The position numbers were made by a program, and so were the translations under genes. A DNA stretch of 64,000 nt from Helicoverpa zea (taxonomy: Eukaryota > Arthropoda > Insecta > Lepidoptera > Noctuidae), in assembly GCF_022581195.2 (NCBI RefSeq), contig NC_061461.1, positions 12,896,001 through 12,960,000 of the forward strand, written 5' to 3'. Every line of letters starts with the position of its first letter. Positions within the stretch are counted from its first letter, which is position 1. Shown here one piece after another: positions 47,411 through 58,435 of the stretch. Under the pieces are notes generated by a model that worked only from the letters and a program-made list of their open reading frames with translations, did not search any database and was not told where the DNA came from.

Positions 47411-47653
47411 ATTTTTTTTTTCACACACGGTCGGTTAGCCCCATGGTAAGTTATTAATTAACTTGTGTTATGGGTGCTAACACAACTGATAGACTACATA
47501 TAGTTAGATATATACATATTTATAAATACATATTGTAACACCCAGACCACGGCCAACAAGCATGCTCATCACACAAATGTCGACCGAACCGGGAATCGAA
47601 CCCGGGACCTCAGGTACGGCAGTCCGGTATGGTGACCATTGCGCCATCGAGGC
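47411..47653 (-). mobile_element. tRNA-derived SINE, copy 2 (minus strand)
   Basis: Same family and orientation as 26624-26858. The plus-strand T run at 47412-47421 is its A-rich tail, and the B box is intact on the minus strand. Confidence 0.85.
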
Positions 47654-50600
47654 CGTCGATTATATGGATAAATACTTCGAAATACAGTTTATTATGCCTA
47701 TGTTTCTATTTATAAATTCGTATTACTTAATTTGGTAATGAATGATATTATATCTGTCACTAACAGACAACATAAGCAACAACTTTTCCTCATTTCTCTC
47801 ATCCGACATCCATCTAAAAACACAACCTTCCATGTATATAAAGCAGAACACACAAGAAACTAATAACACTTAACATCTCTCCGTCTGCTCGTAAATACGC
47901 GATAATAGTAATAATATCAGAGAACGAGGGAACCGTTTGTCTCCTAAATATAACGTCAACGATACACTCACACATGCGTGTGTCGTGTGATGTCTCACAC
48001 GACACCGGTCACACCGGTGACGTCACGGAAAGTTATGATAGTGAACCGTGTCGAGAATATACACGTGTCAGTGTTAAGGTGTGGATTGGTTTTTGAATTT
48101 TTAATAGCCATAACACTCACATATTTACTTTCCGTATAATGGATAGTCTTATAATAACTATAGTTAGTAGAAAACATAATATCAATTTCTGTTTTCACGT
48201 AACTTAAAAGTTGCAGACATAAAACATTAATAATATATTTTACTGGAGACTGTATAAAAGTTCCAGCCATTCCGAAGTGCACTCAATTGCATCGTTATTC
48301 ACCAACCGTTACAGGCTTAAGCCAATATAGATAGTCGGTCCGCTGGTATAAGCTCAATAAGATCATGAAACCCTATCTATCCGACATGCAATCTGTGGTA
48401 AGCACTTAAACTGGAAGAGCCGGTGTCACTTAAAGTTGCCCCGCAGTGTTCAAGTGAGATGGGGCAACTTGGAACATGTTTCCGTTCACCGGACTGCACA
48501 CTCAGCTTAATGTGCAGACTTCAGACCAATCATGTGAATTTTCTTCAAATTGTTCAAGTTACTTGGTGGAATTCTTGATATTACATTTGAGGATGAATTG
48601 CGACGACGTTATGACTTGAACTTTTTGGTAAATCACTGGTTATAACATCTTTATTGTGCACATATTGCGTCTGAATACGTCATTTTTATTATTGGCTCAA
48701 TGTTTAGAAGGCTCGAAGATATTAGTGTTCTAACTAAATTCAAAACTTTCCATAACAATAAGATCCAGCTTAAAGAACAATACTGCACATAATATATACG
48801 TGATACAGGAGTATTACAATAGCTTTAGTGGTCTATTGTCGTGTAATGTGAACGTGTATGTGAATGGACGCAATAAGTGGTCCAATGATACCGACTCCAC
48901 CGCGACCGCCGTCCCACTGTCATCCCAGCTTAGGCTTGTATCTAGTTCAGTGTTATTGCCAATATTCTGTACTTTAGTTCATTCTATATTTATATTCAAG
49001 ATATGTCTCTAAAAGGTTTTACACGATCCTTTTTGTCTGCAGACTTCAATTTACATTAACTGTATTTACTGAAACTCGAAGTCACTGTTGTGGTCCCTTT
49101 GGGCGCTACAAGTGCTGGTCACTGTGAAAGGTGAATACTTGAACAAGTTCTAAGCGAAACAAAGTGCATTACAAAGCAAAGTGACCACAAAGGAATGCTG
49201 GAATTAATTAACGAAGGTACACAGAGCAGTGCACAGAAACATTCCTATCTTTGTCCAAGTTACACAATGATGTGGGCGTCTTACAAAGCGCCACATAGTT
49301 GGCATAGCTCGCGGGTCGCAGGCCACACACAGCGTGACGCTGGAGCTGTGACACGCTCGTCGTGACACGCTGGAGATGTATGCAGTAATGTAGAGGATAA
49401 AGTTTCTGTTTTGTCGGTGACGTCGTGCAGAAACAACGTGGTGACGCCGTGATAATAGACAATGTTAGCGCAGTATAAATATACCTGTGTGCAATGAATA
49501 TTATTGGGAAAAGAATATTATGGTAGTACCACAATTTTGTTACTATCTCTTTTGCTAAATAAGCACGAGAAAATAAAAGTTCTACAAATAAATACATCTG
49601 TTTCGTCACATGGGATACCCGACAGCTTTAAATCGACACCGATACTTCCCATCCAACTCAACACCCTGTAGTAAACAAATCAGTGTGCCCGCTAAGTGGG
49701 GCGCGTCGGAACACGGCGACGCGACACGACGGCGACACGACGCCGAGGCGACAATGCGCGCCGCACAAAGGTGCTCGCGACACCTCGATACTGTCTACAG
49801 ACGCCGTGACAAAGTGACAACGTCAATGGATCACATAGACTTGCCTTTAAAGCTTGTTTATTGTGGCGATGCTTTTTTGTTTTATGTAGTGTTTACGACA
49901 GAGGGAATGCACTTTTGAAACCCGATACCTTGTGACATTGAATATGGAAGCTTGCGCTGTGGATAACTAATGTTTAAAGTACTTAGAACTTATTAAGTCG
50001 AAGTACCTCGTATTTTCTTAGCTTATAGTCACAGTAACAAACTAGAACTTTGTCCAATTTAAAGGCTTTATATTTTACCGATTTGGCTCCTTTTTGAAGT
50101 CGGTATAAACTTCAACTTCAAAACCACCTTGTGGTGACGGGAATGTTCTAAAAATACTCTCTCAGTAAATTACAGAAGGCGGATACTTGAGCAAGTTGTC
50201 ATTACTGAGAAGGTTGGCAGGTAGGCACAATACTTGCTCATAAACTTAGCGGTTTTATTTGACGACGAAACTTCAGCTTCTTGAAAACTTGGGAAGTTTC
50301 ATTTTAAATACTGTTCCTTCGTTAAGATATCAAGAATTTAAGTTGTTGTGGTACTCAAGTACTTTAATATTATATTCGACCATTGAGGTTAATAGCGAAA
50401 CCATTTGTTATTTTGATATAACGTTTGAAAGGTATTGATTGCTACACGCTGAACATGATAGATAATATTTCAAGCACGAAGACATTAAGCTCTTACTAAT
50501 GATAGGAGAACTGACACTTCATTCATTTTACTGTTGTTTGTAAATATTTTACTTAAACTGTACACTATTACAAGGCAAACCAATTCATCTACAAAACGGC

Positions 50601-50827
50601 CAGTAGTTTTCCTTGTCAGCAAATAAACGGCTAAAGATATGAAACTGTTTGTGAAAACAAATTATATTTTCCGTAGAAAGTCTGTGAGTGCTAATATTAG
50701 CTCTAACTACTAGCCAGTTGGTCTTAAGCTGTCATTTGTACAAACAAACATTTTAACTTGGAACGTTTAATTTTGCTTTATTTATACAAATACATGTGTT
50801 TTTAAACGGTTTTTTAACGGTTTTATT
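47654..50827. other. AT-rich DNA without a recognised gene
   Basis: Contains a GTGACGTCAC palindrome (48017-48026) beside two ACACCGGT words, further GTGAC/GTCAC words at 49320-49450, and a GCGACACGACG repeat patch near 49715-49755. No coding evidence. Confidence 0.5.
48017..48026. promoter_or_regulatory. GTGACGTCAC palindrome (CRE-like)
   Basis: Perfect copy of the same 10-bp palindrome seen at 23728, 37819 and 37837, preceded by ACACCG. Confidence 0.4.
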
Positions 50828-50949
50828 TAGCTTACCCCGTTTGTTTTATTTATTATTTATTCATTCTTGGGTCAAATTTAGTAATTCAAATTTCACCCTC
50901 TTCCTGTCAACCGATTAATCTGAAATTTTGTATACACCTTTAATTCCGA

Positions 50950-51891
50950 TGACAATACAATATAGTAATATCAATAACATTGTAAATCCAATATGGCCGC
51001 CGGCACAAAATGGCGGATAACGTAGATTTTATCAATCCCATCAATATGGGTATCAAATGAAAGGGCTCAACAAGCAGAATACAATATACTATAAAAAATT
51101 GAAATCCAAGATGGCGGCCGCTACAAAATGGCGGATAACGTAGGTTTTATCAATCCCATCAATATGGGTATCAAATGAAAGTTCTCAACCAGTAGAATAC
51201 AATGTACTATATAAAATTAAAATCCAAGATGGCGGCCTCTACAAAATGGCGGATAACTTAGGTTTTATAAATCCCATCAACATGGGTATCAAATGAAAGG
51301 ACTCAACAAGTAGAATACAATTTACTATAAAAAATGAAATCCAAGATGGCGGCCGCTACAAAATGGCGGATAACGTAGGTTTTATCAATCCCATCAATAT
51401 GGGTATCAAATGAAAGTTCTCAACCAGTAGAATACAATGTACTATATAAAATTAAAATCCAAGATGGCGGCCTCTACAAAATGGCGGATAACTTAAGTTT
51501 TATAAATCCCATCAACATGGGTATCAAATGAAAGGTCTCAACAAGTAGAATACAATTTACTATGCAAAATTGAAATCTAAGATGGCGGATAACGTAGGTT
51601 TTATCAATCCCATCAATATGGGTATCAAATGAAAGGGCTCAACAAACAGAATACAATATACTATAAAAAATTAAATCCAAGATGGCGGCCGCTATAAAAT
51701 GGCGGATAACGTAGGTTTTATCAATCCCATCAACATGGGTATCAAATGAAAGGTCTCAACAAGTAGAATACAATTTACTATGCAAAATTGAAATCTAAGA
51801 TGGCCGCCGCTACCAAATGGCTGATAACAATTTTTTATCAATCCCACCAATACGGGTATCAAATGAAAGGGCTTCACAAGTAGAAAACTGT
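50950..51891 (+). repeat. Satellite array of about 117-bp units (unit 1)
   Basis: About eight repeats, each with AAATGGCGGATAACGTAGG, ATCAATCCCATCAATATGGG and TATCAAATGAAAG. Two subtypes alternate (GTAGG...ATCAATCCC and TTAGG...ATAAATCCC), giving a dimeric higher-order pattern in the middle. One unit near 51580 is shortened. Confidence 0.9.
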
Positions 51892-51893
51892 CA

Positions 51894-52090
51894 GTAACTC
51901 CAGCGGGGCCCAACAGGGCCAAGGCCTGCCTGGGCTGCGAGATTGTTCGAAAGAGTTACCGCGGCCCTGGTACATAAAAGGCCTACGACGGAACAAAACG
52001 GTTTCTAGTCAAGAGTCTGACACTCCCTCACCGCTGCTGACCCACAGCAGGAGAGGTCATGTGATGATTTTTGGGGTTGTTAAAAAAAAA
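51894..52090 (+). mobile_element. 5'-truncated R1-like LINE 3' end with poly(A) (unit 1)
   Basis: Matches the reverse complement of 9207-9395 (3' UTR of the nested LINE), including TACCGCGGCCCTGGTACATA and the end GATGATTTT followed by nine A. It interrupts a satellite repeat directly after AAGTAGAA. It comes from a related but not identical element. Confidence 0.85.
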
Positions 52091-52229
52091 GTATCTGGAA
52101 GGGCTATGTATTGAGGAATTAGATTGTAATAAATTGTCAGGTAAGAGACCGTGTAATAATGATACACTAAATGAATTAGATAGAATGAGGAATATTCGGT
52201 ACGCATTTTCATTAAATACTAAAAACTAG
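52068..52229 (+). other. 53-codon open frame before the palindrome (unit 1)
   Basis: Open between TGA 52065-52067 and TAG 52227-52229. It starts in the LINE tail and reads through poly(A). The part after poly(A) (IEELDCNKLSGKRPCNND) looks like a coding fragment but matches nothing I recognise. It is repeated in unit 2 (54083-54244). Confidence 0.3.
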
Positions 52230-52232
52230 AAA

Positions 52233-52448
52233 ATAAAAAATCGGTAAAAAAACTTTTAAGTTAAACGGTTTTATCTTATGTGCACTGAAAACTAGAAAAT
52301 AAAAAAATAGTTACTTACCTGTCAACCTACGTAGGTGGTCCCGGTCATATTAAACTAAAATAACTAGAAAATAAAAAAATAGTTACTTACCTGTCAACCT
52401 ACGTAGGTGGTCCCGGTCATTTTAAACTAAAATAAAAACGTGGGGCCC
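52233..52448. repeat. Palindrome 1, left arm (216 bp)
   Basis: Pairs with 52632-52847 with about two mismatches. Contains a tandem 72-bp block, each copy holding the 12-bp palindrome ACCTACGTAGGT. Confidence 0.9.
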
Positions 52449-52631
52449 ATTAACTATTGCTGTAGTACTTTCTTCTAGAGGTATAATAGGTGTGGATTGC
52501 ATCGACTTACTATAATCGTAACTGGAGATTTTGACAATCAATAATCAGCCGTAGCGGCTTCACCAGCGAACGCCGAGCTCATGATCTACCAAAGTATAAA
52601 GATATGCTTTGCCATAGGTAGGATTTCACAG
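52449..52631 (+). other. Palindrome 1 central segment (183 bp), orientation A
   Basis: Begins ATTAACTATTGCTG and ends GGATTTCACAG. It is the exact reverse complement of 54392-54574 as far as read by eye. No coding frame. Confidence 0.9.
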
Positions 52632-52847
52632 GGGCCCCACGTTTTTATATTAGTTTAATATGACCGGGACCACCTACGTAGGTTGACAGGTAAGTAACTA
52701 TTTTTTTATTTTCTAGTTATTTTAGTTTAATATGACCGGGACCACCTACGTAGGTTGACAGGTAAGTAACTATTTTTTTATTTTCTAGTTTTCAGTGCAC
52801 ATAAGATAAAACCGTTTAACTTAAAAGTTTTTTTACCGATTTTTTAT
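52632..52847. repeat. Palindrome 1, right arm (216 bp)
   Basis: Reverse complement of 52233-52448. Confidence 0.9.
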
Positions 52848-52965
52848 ATTTAGCTTACCCCGTTTGTTTTATTTATTCATTCTTGGGTCAAATTTAGTAA
52901 TTCAAATTTCACCCTCTTCCTGTCAACCGATTAATCTGAAATTTTGTATACACCTTTAATTCCGA

Positions 52966-53906
52966 TGACAATACAATATAGTAATATCAATAACATTGTA
53001 AATCCAATATGGCCGCCGGCACAAAATGGCGGATAACGTAGATTTTATCAATCCCATCAATATGGGTATCAAATGAAAGGGCTCAACAAGCAGAATACAA
53101 TATACTATAAAAAATTGAAATCCAAGATGGCGGCCGCTACAAAATGGCGGATAACGTAGGTTTTATCAATCCCATCAATATGGTATCATGTGAAAGTTCT
53201 CAACCAGTAGAATACAATGTACTATATAAAATTAAAATCCAAGATGGCGGCATCTACAAAATGGCGGATAACTTAGGTTTTATAAATCCCATCAACATGG
53301 GTATCAAATGAAAGGACTCAACAAGTAGAATACAATTTACTATAAAAAATGAAATCCAAGATGGCGGCCGCTACAAAATGGCGGATAACGTAGGTTTTAT
53401 CAATCCCATCAATATGGGTATCAAATGAAAGTTCTCAACCAGTAGAATACAATGTACTATATAAAATTAAAATCCAAGATGGCGGCCTCTACAAAATGGC
53501 GGATAACTTAAGTTTTATAAATCCCATCAACATGGGTATCAAATGAAAGGTCTCAACAAGTAGAATACAATTTACTATGCAAAATTGAAATCTAAGATGG
53601 CGGATAACGTAGGTTTTATCAATCCCATCAATATGGGTATCAAATGAAAGGGCTCAACAAACAGAATACAATATACTATAAAAAATTAAATCCAAGATGG
53701 CGGCCGCTATAAAATGGCGGATAACGTAGGTTTTATCAATCTCATCAACATGGGTATCAAATGAAAGGTCTCAACAAGTAGAATACAATTTACTATGCAA
53801 AATTGAAATCTAAGATGGCCGCCGCTACCAAATGGCTGATAACAATTTTTTATCAATCCCACCAATACGGGTATCAAATGAAAGGGCTTCACAAGTAGAA
53901 AACTGT
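52966..53906 (+). repeat. Satellite array of about 117-bp units (unit 2)
   Basis: Repeat-for-repeat counterpart of 50950-51891, including the shortened unit. Confidence 0.9.
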
Positions 53907-53908
53907 CA

Positions 53909-54105
53909 GTAACTCCAGCGGGGCCCAACAGGGCCAAGGCCTGCCTGGGCTGCGAGATTGTTCGAAAGAGTTACCGCGGCCCTGGTACATAAAAGGCCTA
54001 CGACGGAACAAAACGGTTTCTAGTCAAGAGTCTGACACTCCCTCACCGCTGCTGACCCACAGCAGGAGAGGTCATGTGATGATTTTTGGGGTTGTTAAAA
54101 AAAAA
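53909..54105 (+). mobile_element. 5'-truncated R1-like LINE 3' end with poly(A) (unit 2)
   Basis: Same insertion as in unit 1, with the same boundary in the satellite and the same A9 tail, so it predates the duplication. Confidence 0.85.
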
Positions 54106-54247
54106 GTATCTGGAAGGGCTATGTATTGAGGAATTAGATTGTAATAAATTGTCAGGTAAGAGACCGTGTAATAATGATACACTAAATGAATTAGATAGAA
54201 TGAGGAATATTCGGTACGCATTTTCATTAAATACTAAAAACTAGAAA

Positions 54248-54391
54248 ATAAAAAATCGGTAAAAAAACTTTTAAGTTAAACGGTTTTATCTTATGTGCAC
54301 TGAAAACTAGAAAATAAAAAAATAGTTACTTACCTGTCAACCTACGTAGGTGGTCCCGGTCATATTAAACTAAAATAAAAACGTGGGGCCC
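54248..54391. repeat. Palindrome 2, left arm (144 bp)
   Basis: Pairs with 54575-54718. It has only one copy of the 72-bp block that is doubled in palindrome 1. Confidence 0.9.
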
Positions 54392-54574
54392 CTGTGAAAT
54401 CCTACCTATGGCAAAGCATATCTTTATACTTTGGTAGATCATGAGCTCGGCGTTCGCTGGTGAAGCCGCTACGGCTGATTATTGATTGTCAAAATCTCCA
54501 GTTACGATTATAGTAAGTCGATGCAATCCACACCTATTATACCTCTAGAAGAAAGTACTACAGCAATAGTTAAT
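54392..54574 (-). other. Palindrome 2 central segment (183 bp), orientation B
   Basis: Reverse complement of 52449-52631, starting CTGTGAAATCC and ending ATAGTTAAT. Confidence 0.9.
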
Positions 54575-54718
54575 GGGCCCCACGTTTTTATTTTAGTTTA
54601 ATATGACCGGGACCACCTACGTAGGTTGACAGGTAAGTAACTATTTTTTTATTTTCTAGTTTTCAGTGCACATAAGATAAAACCGTTTAACTTAAAAGTT
54701 TTTTTACCGATTTTTTAT
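54575..54718. repeat. Palindrome 2, right arm (144 bp)
   Basis: Reverse complement of 54248-54391. Unique flanking DNA begins within a few bases after it. Confidence 0.9.
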
Positions 54719-54720
54719 AT

Positions 54721-55776
54721 TCGAAATATTAATTTATTACATATATTACAAAAGTTTATTCGACAATCAATCTATGTCTATTTTGTTTTAATCTACGTTT
54801 AGTTATTAGAGTTACAAATCTAAAAATATGATTGAAACCATCAACATGAAAGACCGTTTAATTTTAGCTCAAATGAAACTAAAGTCAAACCAATAAACTT
54901 GGCCATTAATACAGATTTCATGAAGCTTTCAAACGAGAATAGTAAATTAATAATTAAAGAGTTGAAGAGCTGTTAAAACTATAACGTTAAGGTTTAATAA
55001 CTGTGATCCCTCGGGGTGAGGTTTAACCATGGAGTACAAAATGACTAGCGGAGCTGCAATAACGAAAAATCTTCTAAGTAAGTAGCGCGCCAAAATGCGG
55101 GTGTGTGGGTTACAAAGAACGATACTTTCTTCGCACTTACACGCCATTTTTGGAGCCGATTATTTTTTGTAATACCAAAAATCGTTGGCAGATGTCTCAA
55201 AAACCAGAAAGCTTCATTACTTCAGTCATAAGTAACTGATCGTTTTGATCATGCCCACCGTACGTATTTGAGCTAGAAGAAGGCGCCTGGCCGACCTGCA
55301 TTAAGGCATGTCCGCTCATGTTTCCTTACTCCTAGGTTTAACAGTTTACCCGACTGTGACGGGACCTGTTGAAGGTTGGAGAGCTCTCCGCCTGATTGAT
55401 AGTCCTCACTGCGCTAGGTTTTGTTCACTCATTATTTGTTTGTCGGTTGTATTAATAAATTGTTGTCTGTTTTGTGTCGAGAAGTTTAACGGTCTTTTCG
55501 TATATGGATAGTATTTTTTTATGTAGATTATGTATATACGGTTGGTTCTTATTGCGAGATTGTGTAATTATAGACACGTGTTACCACTTATAGGTGCTTA
55601 CAATTAAGACAAATCCGACATTCTGATTACAGCCACTTATTCAATCTAAGCAGAGCTCCTTAGAATTAACTACTAAAGGATAAATTAGAACAGTCTTTGT
55701 CACATTTATTTACAAGATTGCCTTCCTCCGTTTTATTGTAGAACAAGTTAATACAACGTTAATGTAATTGTTTCAG
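54721..55776. other. AT-rich DNA without a recognised gene
   Basis: No coding or repeat signal recognised, apart from the pyrimidine tract and branch-like TTAAT that lead to the acceptor at 55776. Confidence 0.5.
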
Positions 55777-55810
55777 GTAAAGTCTCTCCTCCGGCAGTTG
55801 GGATAAAGTC
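55777..55810 (+). other. Candidate 34-nt exon or recursive splice site
   Basis: TAATTGTTTCAG precedes the segment and a perfect donor GTGAGT follows. With two leading bases the frame reads KVSPPAVGIK and leaves two bases over. The leading phase fits the end of the candidate at 26991. As at 26926, the acceptor is directly followed by a donor-like GTAAAG, so a recursive splice point is an alternative. Confidence 0.4.
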
Positions 55811-58435
55811 GTGAGTCTCGGCTTAGTGAGTGGCACCCGTTTCTATTTAATTACGAGTATTCTTCTGTTGATTTTAATTGGCCTTACATCAGTAAGAAAA
55901 CAAGAATGTGTGTGATAACTTCACATAAGGATTCAATATACATTGTAACTTCTCTTTTAGTCTTACTGTTGTACTTATAACAATCCCAATGTAAAATATA
56001 TACATACTAATCACATGTCACACTTTTAAAAACAAGGAAAAGTTTTTACACTTTAATAATTGCAAAAGAAAGTTTACTATGTTAATATTCTGAAAAGTAA
56101 AAAAAACACAGCCTACTGCGCGCACCGCACAATAAGATACGGCTATTACTCAAACCCAGTACGCAATGGAAAGGCAAATTTATCGGTCCAGTAAGTCGTC
56201 AGCGCGAGGCCACAGATATCCATCAGAGTGAACAAAAACATCAGTTTGCGAATCACTGCAGTTTCGGTGCACGCGTGTATGCACACTGCAGGGAAGCCGA
56301 CCGACAATAACACATTAGCCGATTGTAAAACTGTTGGATATTGGCGAATAACTTGGATCCAATGTGTGGAAATATAGTTGTGGAGCGAACAGAATTGGTT
56401 ACATTGATTTTTGCTGTTGTTTATTATTAACTGAAAAGCCATATTCTTTTTAATCTATCTCTATGAATCGCGAGTTCGATTTATTTACTTTACCATGAAA
56501 CTGACAGTCTTGGCATTTGCATATTGCAACACTAAGAAAAGTGTCAATGTCTTATAAATAATAGGTCTGTTGTGGCTTGGGATCGTTTCATTTTTGAGGA
56601 GAAATATTGAATAATATGTAACTTTTTAATGTTTTTTTAACGTTATAATCCCGTTGCTAGGTGTTTCTCGTAACCCATCGACATTGTTATCATAACGACG
56701 CTCATGTCTTACGCCCACAACAGATCCTACATGCAAATACAATTCGCGTGTAAGCACCGATCCTTTCGCGCGAACAAATTACAGCCATTAGCCAACGAGA
56801 TAAAGTCTACTTTCACATGAACGCTCCGTTACACTTGCGACCTTTTCTTTTGTTCTTGTACTCTTTAAAAGATGTACTCGCGATGATATGGTTTGCCATT
56901 AATATGTATGCGTGTAATGTAAGGAAATTGTATGGGGATTCTCATTTAATTTTCCATAAGAAATTATGTTGGAAGTGTAGGATTTCCATATCATTTTTGC
57001 GTGCAAAATGAAATTGCTAAACCAAAACAATAACTTTATTTTCAATGTTTAATCACATGGAAGGCTTATAATTACACAAAATGGCGTGCCTGTCAAAACC
57101 GACGTAAACAAAAGATAATTAGTAAGACAAAAAAGGCAACACGACACCTTTCACGCAGTCATCTGGAAAGCTAATTTAAAAGGCGCTCCTTATTTCCTGC
57201 AACAGTCAAAACATTGGCAATATTAATATTGTTGTCAGTCAGACCTGGCAGAGGTCGGACATCTGTTGTCTACGAGATTAAACATTCATGTTTGTATTGG
57301 CCGCACTCGCTGGCGCACGCGCCGGCACCCGAACTGTCTGAAAGTGGGATTAGTGGCTGAGGTGTCTTTTTACAATAATTTTAAGGTTTTATGGACATTT
57401 AAAAAAACTTAGTTCATGTAAACCACAAACAAGATCAGGAAAAGTAACTGCTAATAGACGCGTGCTGTTTTTACAACTACACATTCTCCTTCAACCTACT
57501 ATAACTTCAGCTACAACCCATCTACTTCTAAGAGCCTGTACACAGCTGCTGTCTTACTGCTAGAACGTATAGTAAAACCTACATCCTGTAATACCTTAAA
57601 CAATGGTACTTCCGTCTGTTGGTGCAGAGGCAGCTACCCTCTTCAGCAGATAACGACTTGTGTAATGACGCGAACAACTCTCTCGCATGTGTTTACAGCT
57701 TAACGTGCTTTTTACGTAACGCGAGCCTTATTTGTTAAAAAGTCTTTTTGTTGTTTCGATAAATTCAAGCCGTTTAAAGTGAACCCTTGTGGCTTTGGTT
57801 GGTTTAACACTGTAAACGGTTTTTGGAAAATTAACAAAACGCACCTGTCCCCCTAAACTTTTATGTTCAGACTTTTGGAAATAAAAAAAAAACAATATAA
57901 TTTCAAAATGTTTCAGTTTTCCGAACATAATACGAATATAATAGCCCTATCGTTCGAGAATAAAATATTGTATCATAACATAAAAATGTATGCCAGTACT
58001 AAAGCAATAGGCTTTTTGTATTGTAATAAGAACACACACATGCACAGGTTACAGATATTGTATCGAGGCTCAATGTCATGACATTTATCCCACGCAGTGT
58101 CACCTACACCCTAATGTATTCATGAAACATTTTATATTTTAAACAATAAACCGAGGGATCTATCGATAGAAAGTGGTGCTTAAACAAAATGCTTTCAAAG
58201 GGTTTTAAAATATTTTTGCAATAGTTCATTCTCAATAATGTAACATTTTTATTAATCAGGTTTCTGTAAAATCTTCTATTTTATAATGGCAGTTACTAAC
58301 TCCCACTAATCTTCTCGTCTTCTAACCTTATCTTTTTAAAATATAATGTATATTACATACATATATACCACAACCTAATTTTGTCACTGATCTAAACCAT
58401 AATTTAACTACATAGAAAGTCAATAATGACGTTGT
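55811..58435. other. AT-rich DNA without a recognised gene
   Basis: Short open frames only, without recognisable motifs. Confidence 0.5.

Larger units (their letters stand above)
50828..52850 (+). repeat. Composite unit 1 of a 2-kb tandem duplication
   Basis: Starts TAGCTTACCCCG and recurs from 52851 with a constant offset of 2015-2016 bp over about 1.4 kb, with only a few differences. Order inside: lead-in, satellite array, R1-like 3' fragment, short open frame, palindrome. The near identity shows a recent duplication, or an assembly duplicate. Confidence 0.9.
52851..54720 (+). repeat. Composite unit 2 of the 2-kb tandem duplication
   Basis: Same order as unit 1. Differences seen include one base lost near 53183, a 7-bp length change near the start, a few substitutions, shorter palindrome arms and an inverted centre. 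Confidence 0.9.

Noticed and set aside
51692..51922. 76-codon minus-strand frame, repeated at 53707-53937
   Set aside because: It runs through satellite repeats and reflects their period, not a gene.
52686..52716. Mini-intron inside the palindrome arm (CAG|GTAAGT ... TTTTCTAG)
   Set aside because: Under 40 nt, below the size of insect introns, and the same letters repeat in every arm.
50950..53906. CRISPR-like array
   Set aside because: The whole 117-bp unit repeats with no distinct spacers, and the context is eukaryotic.
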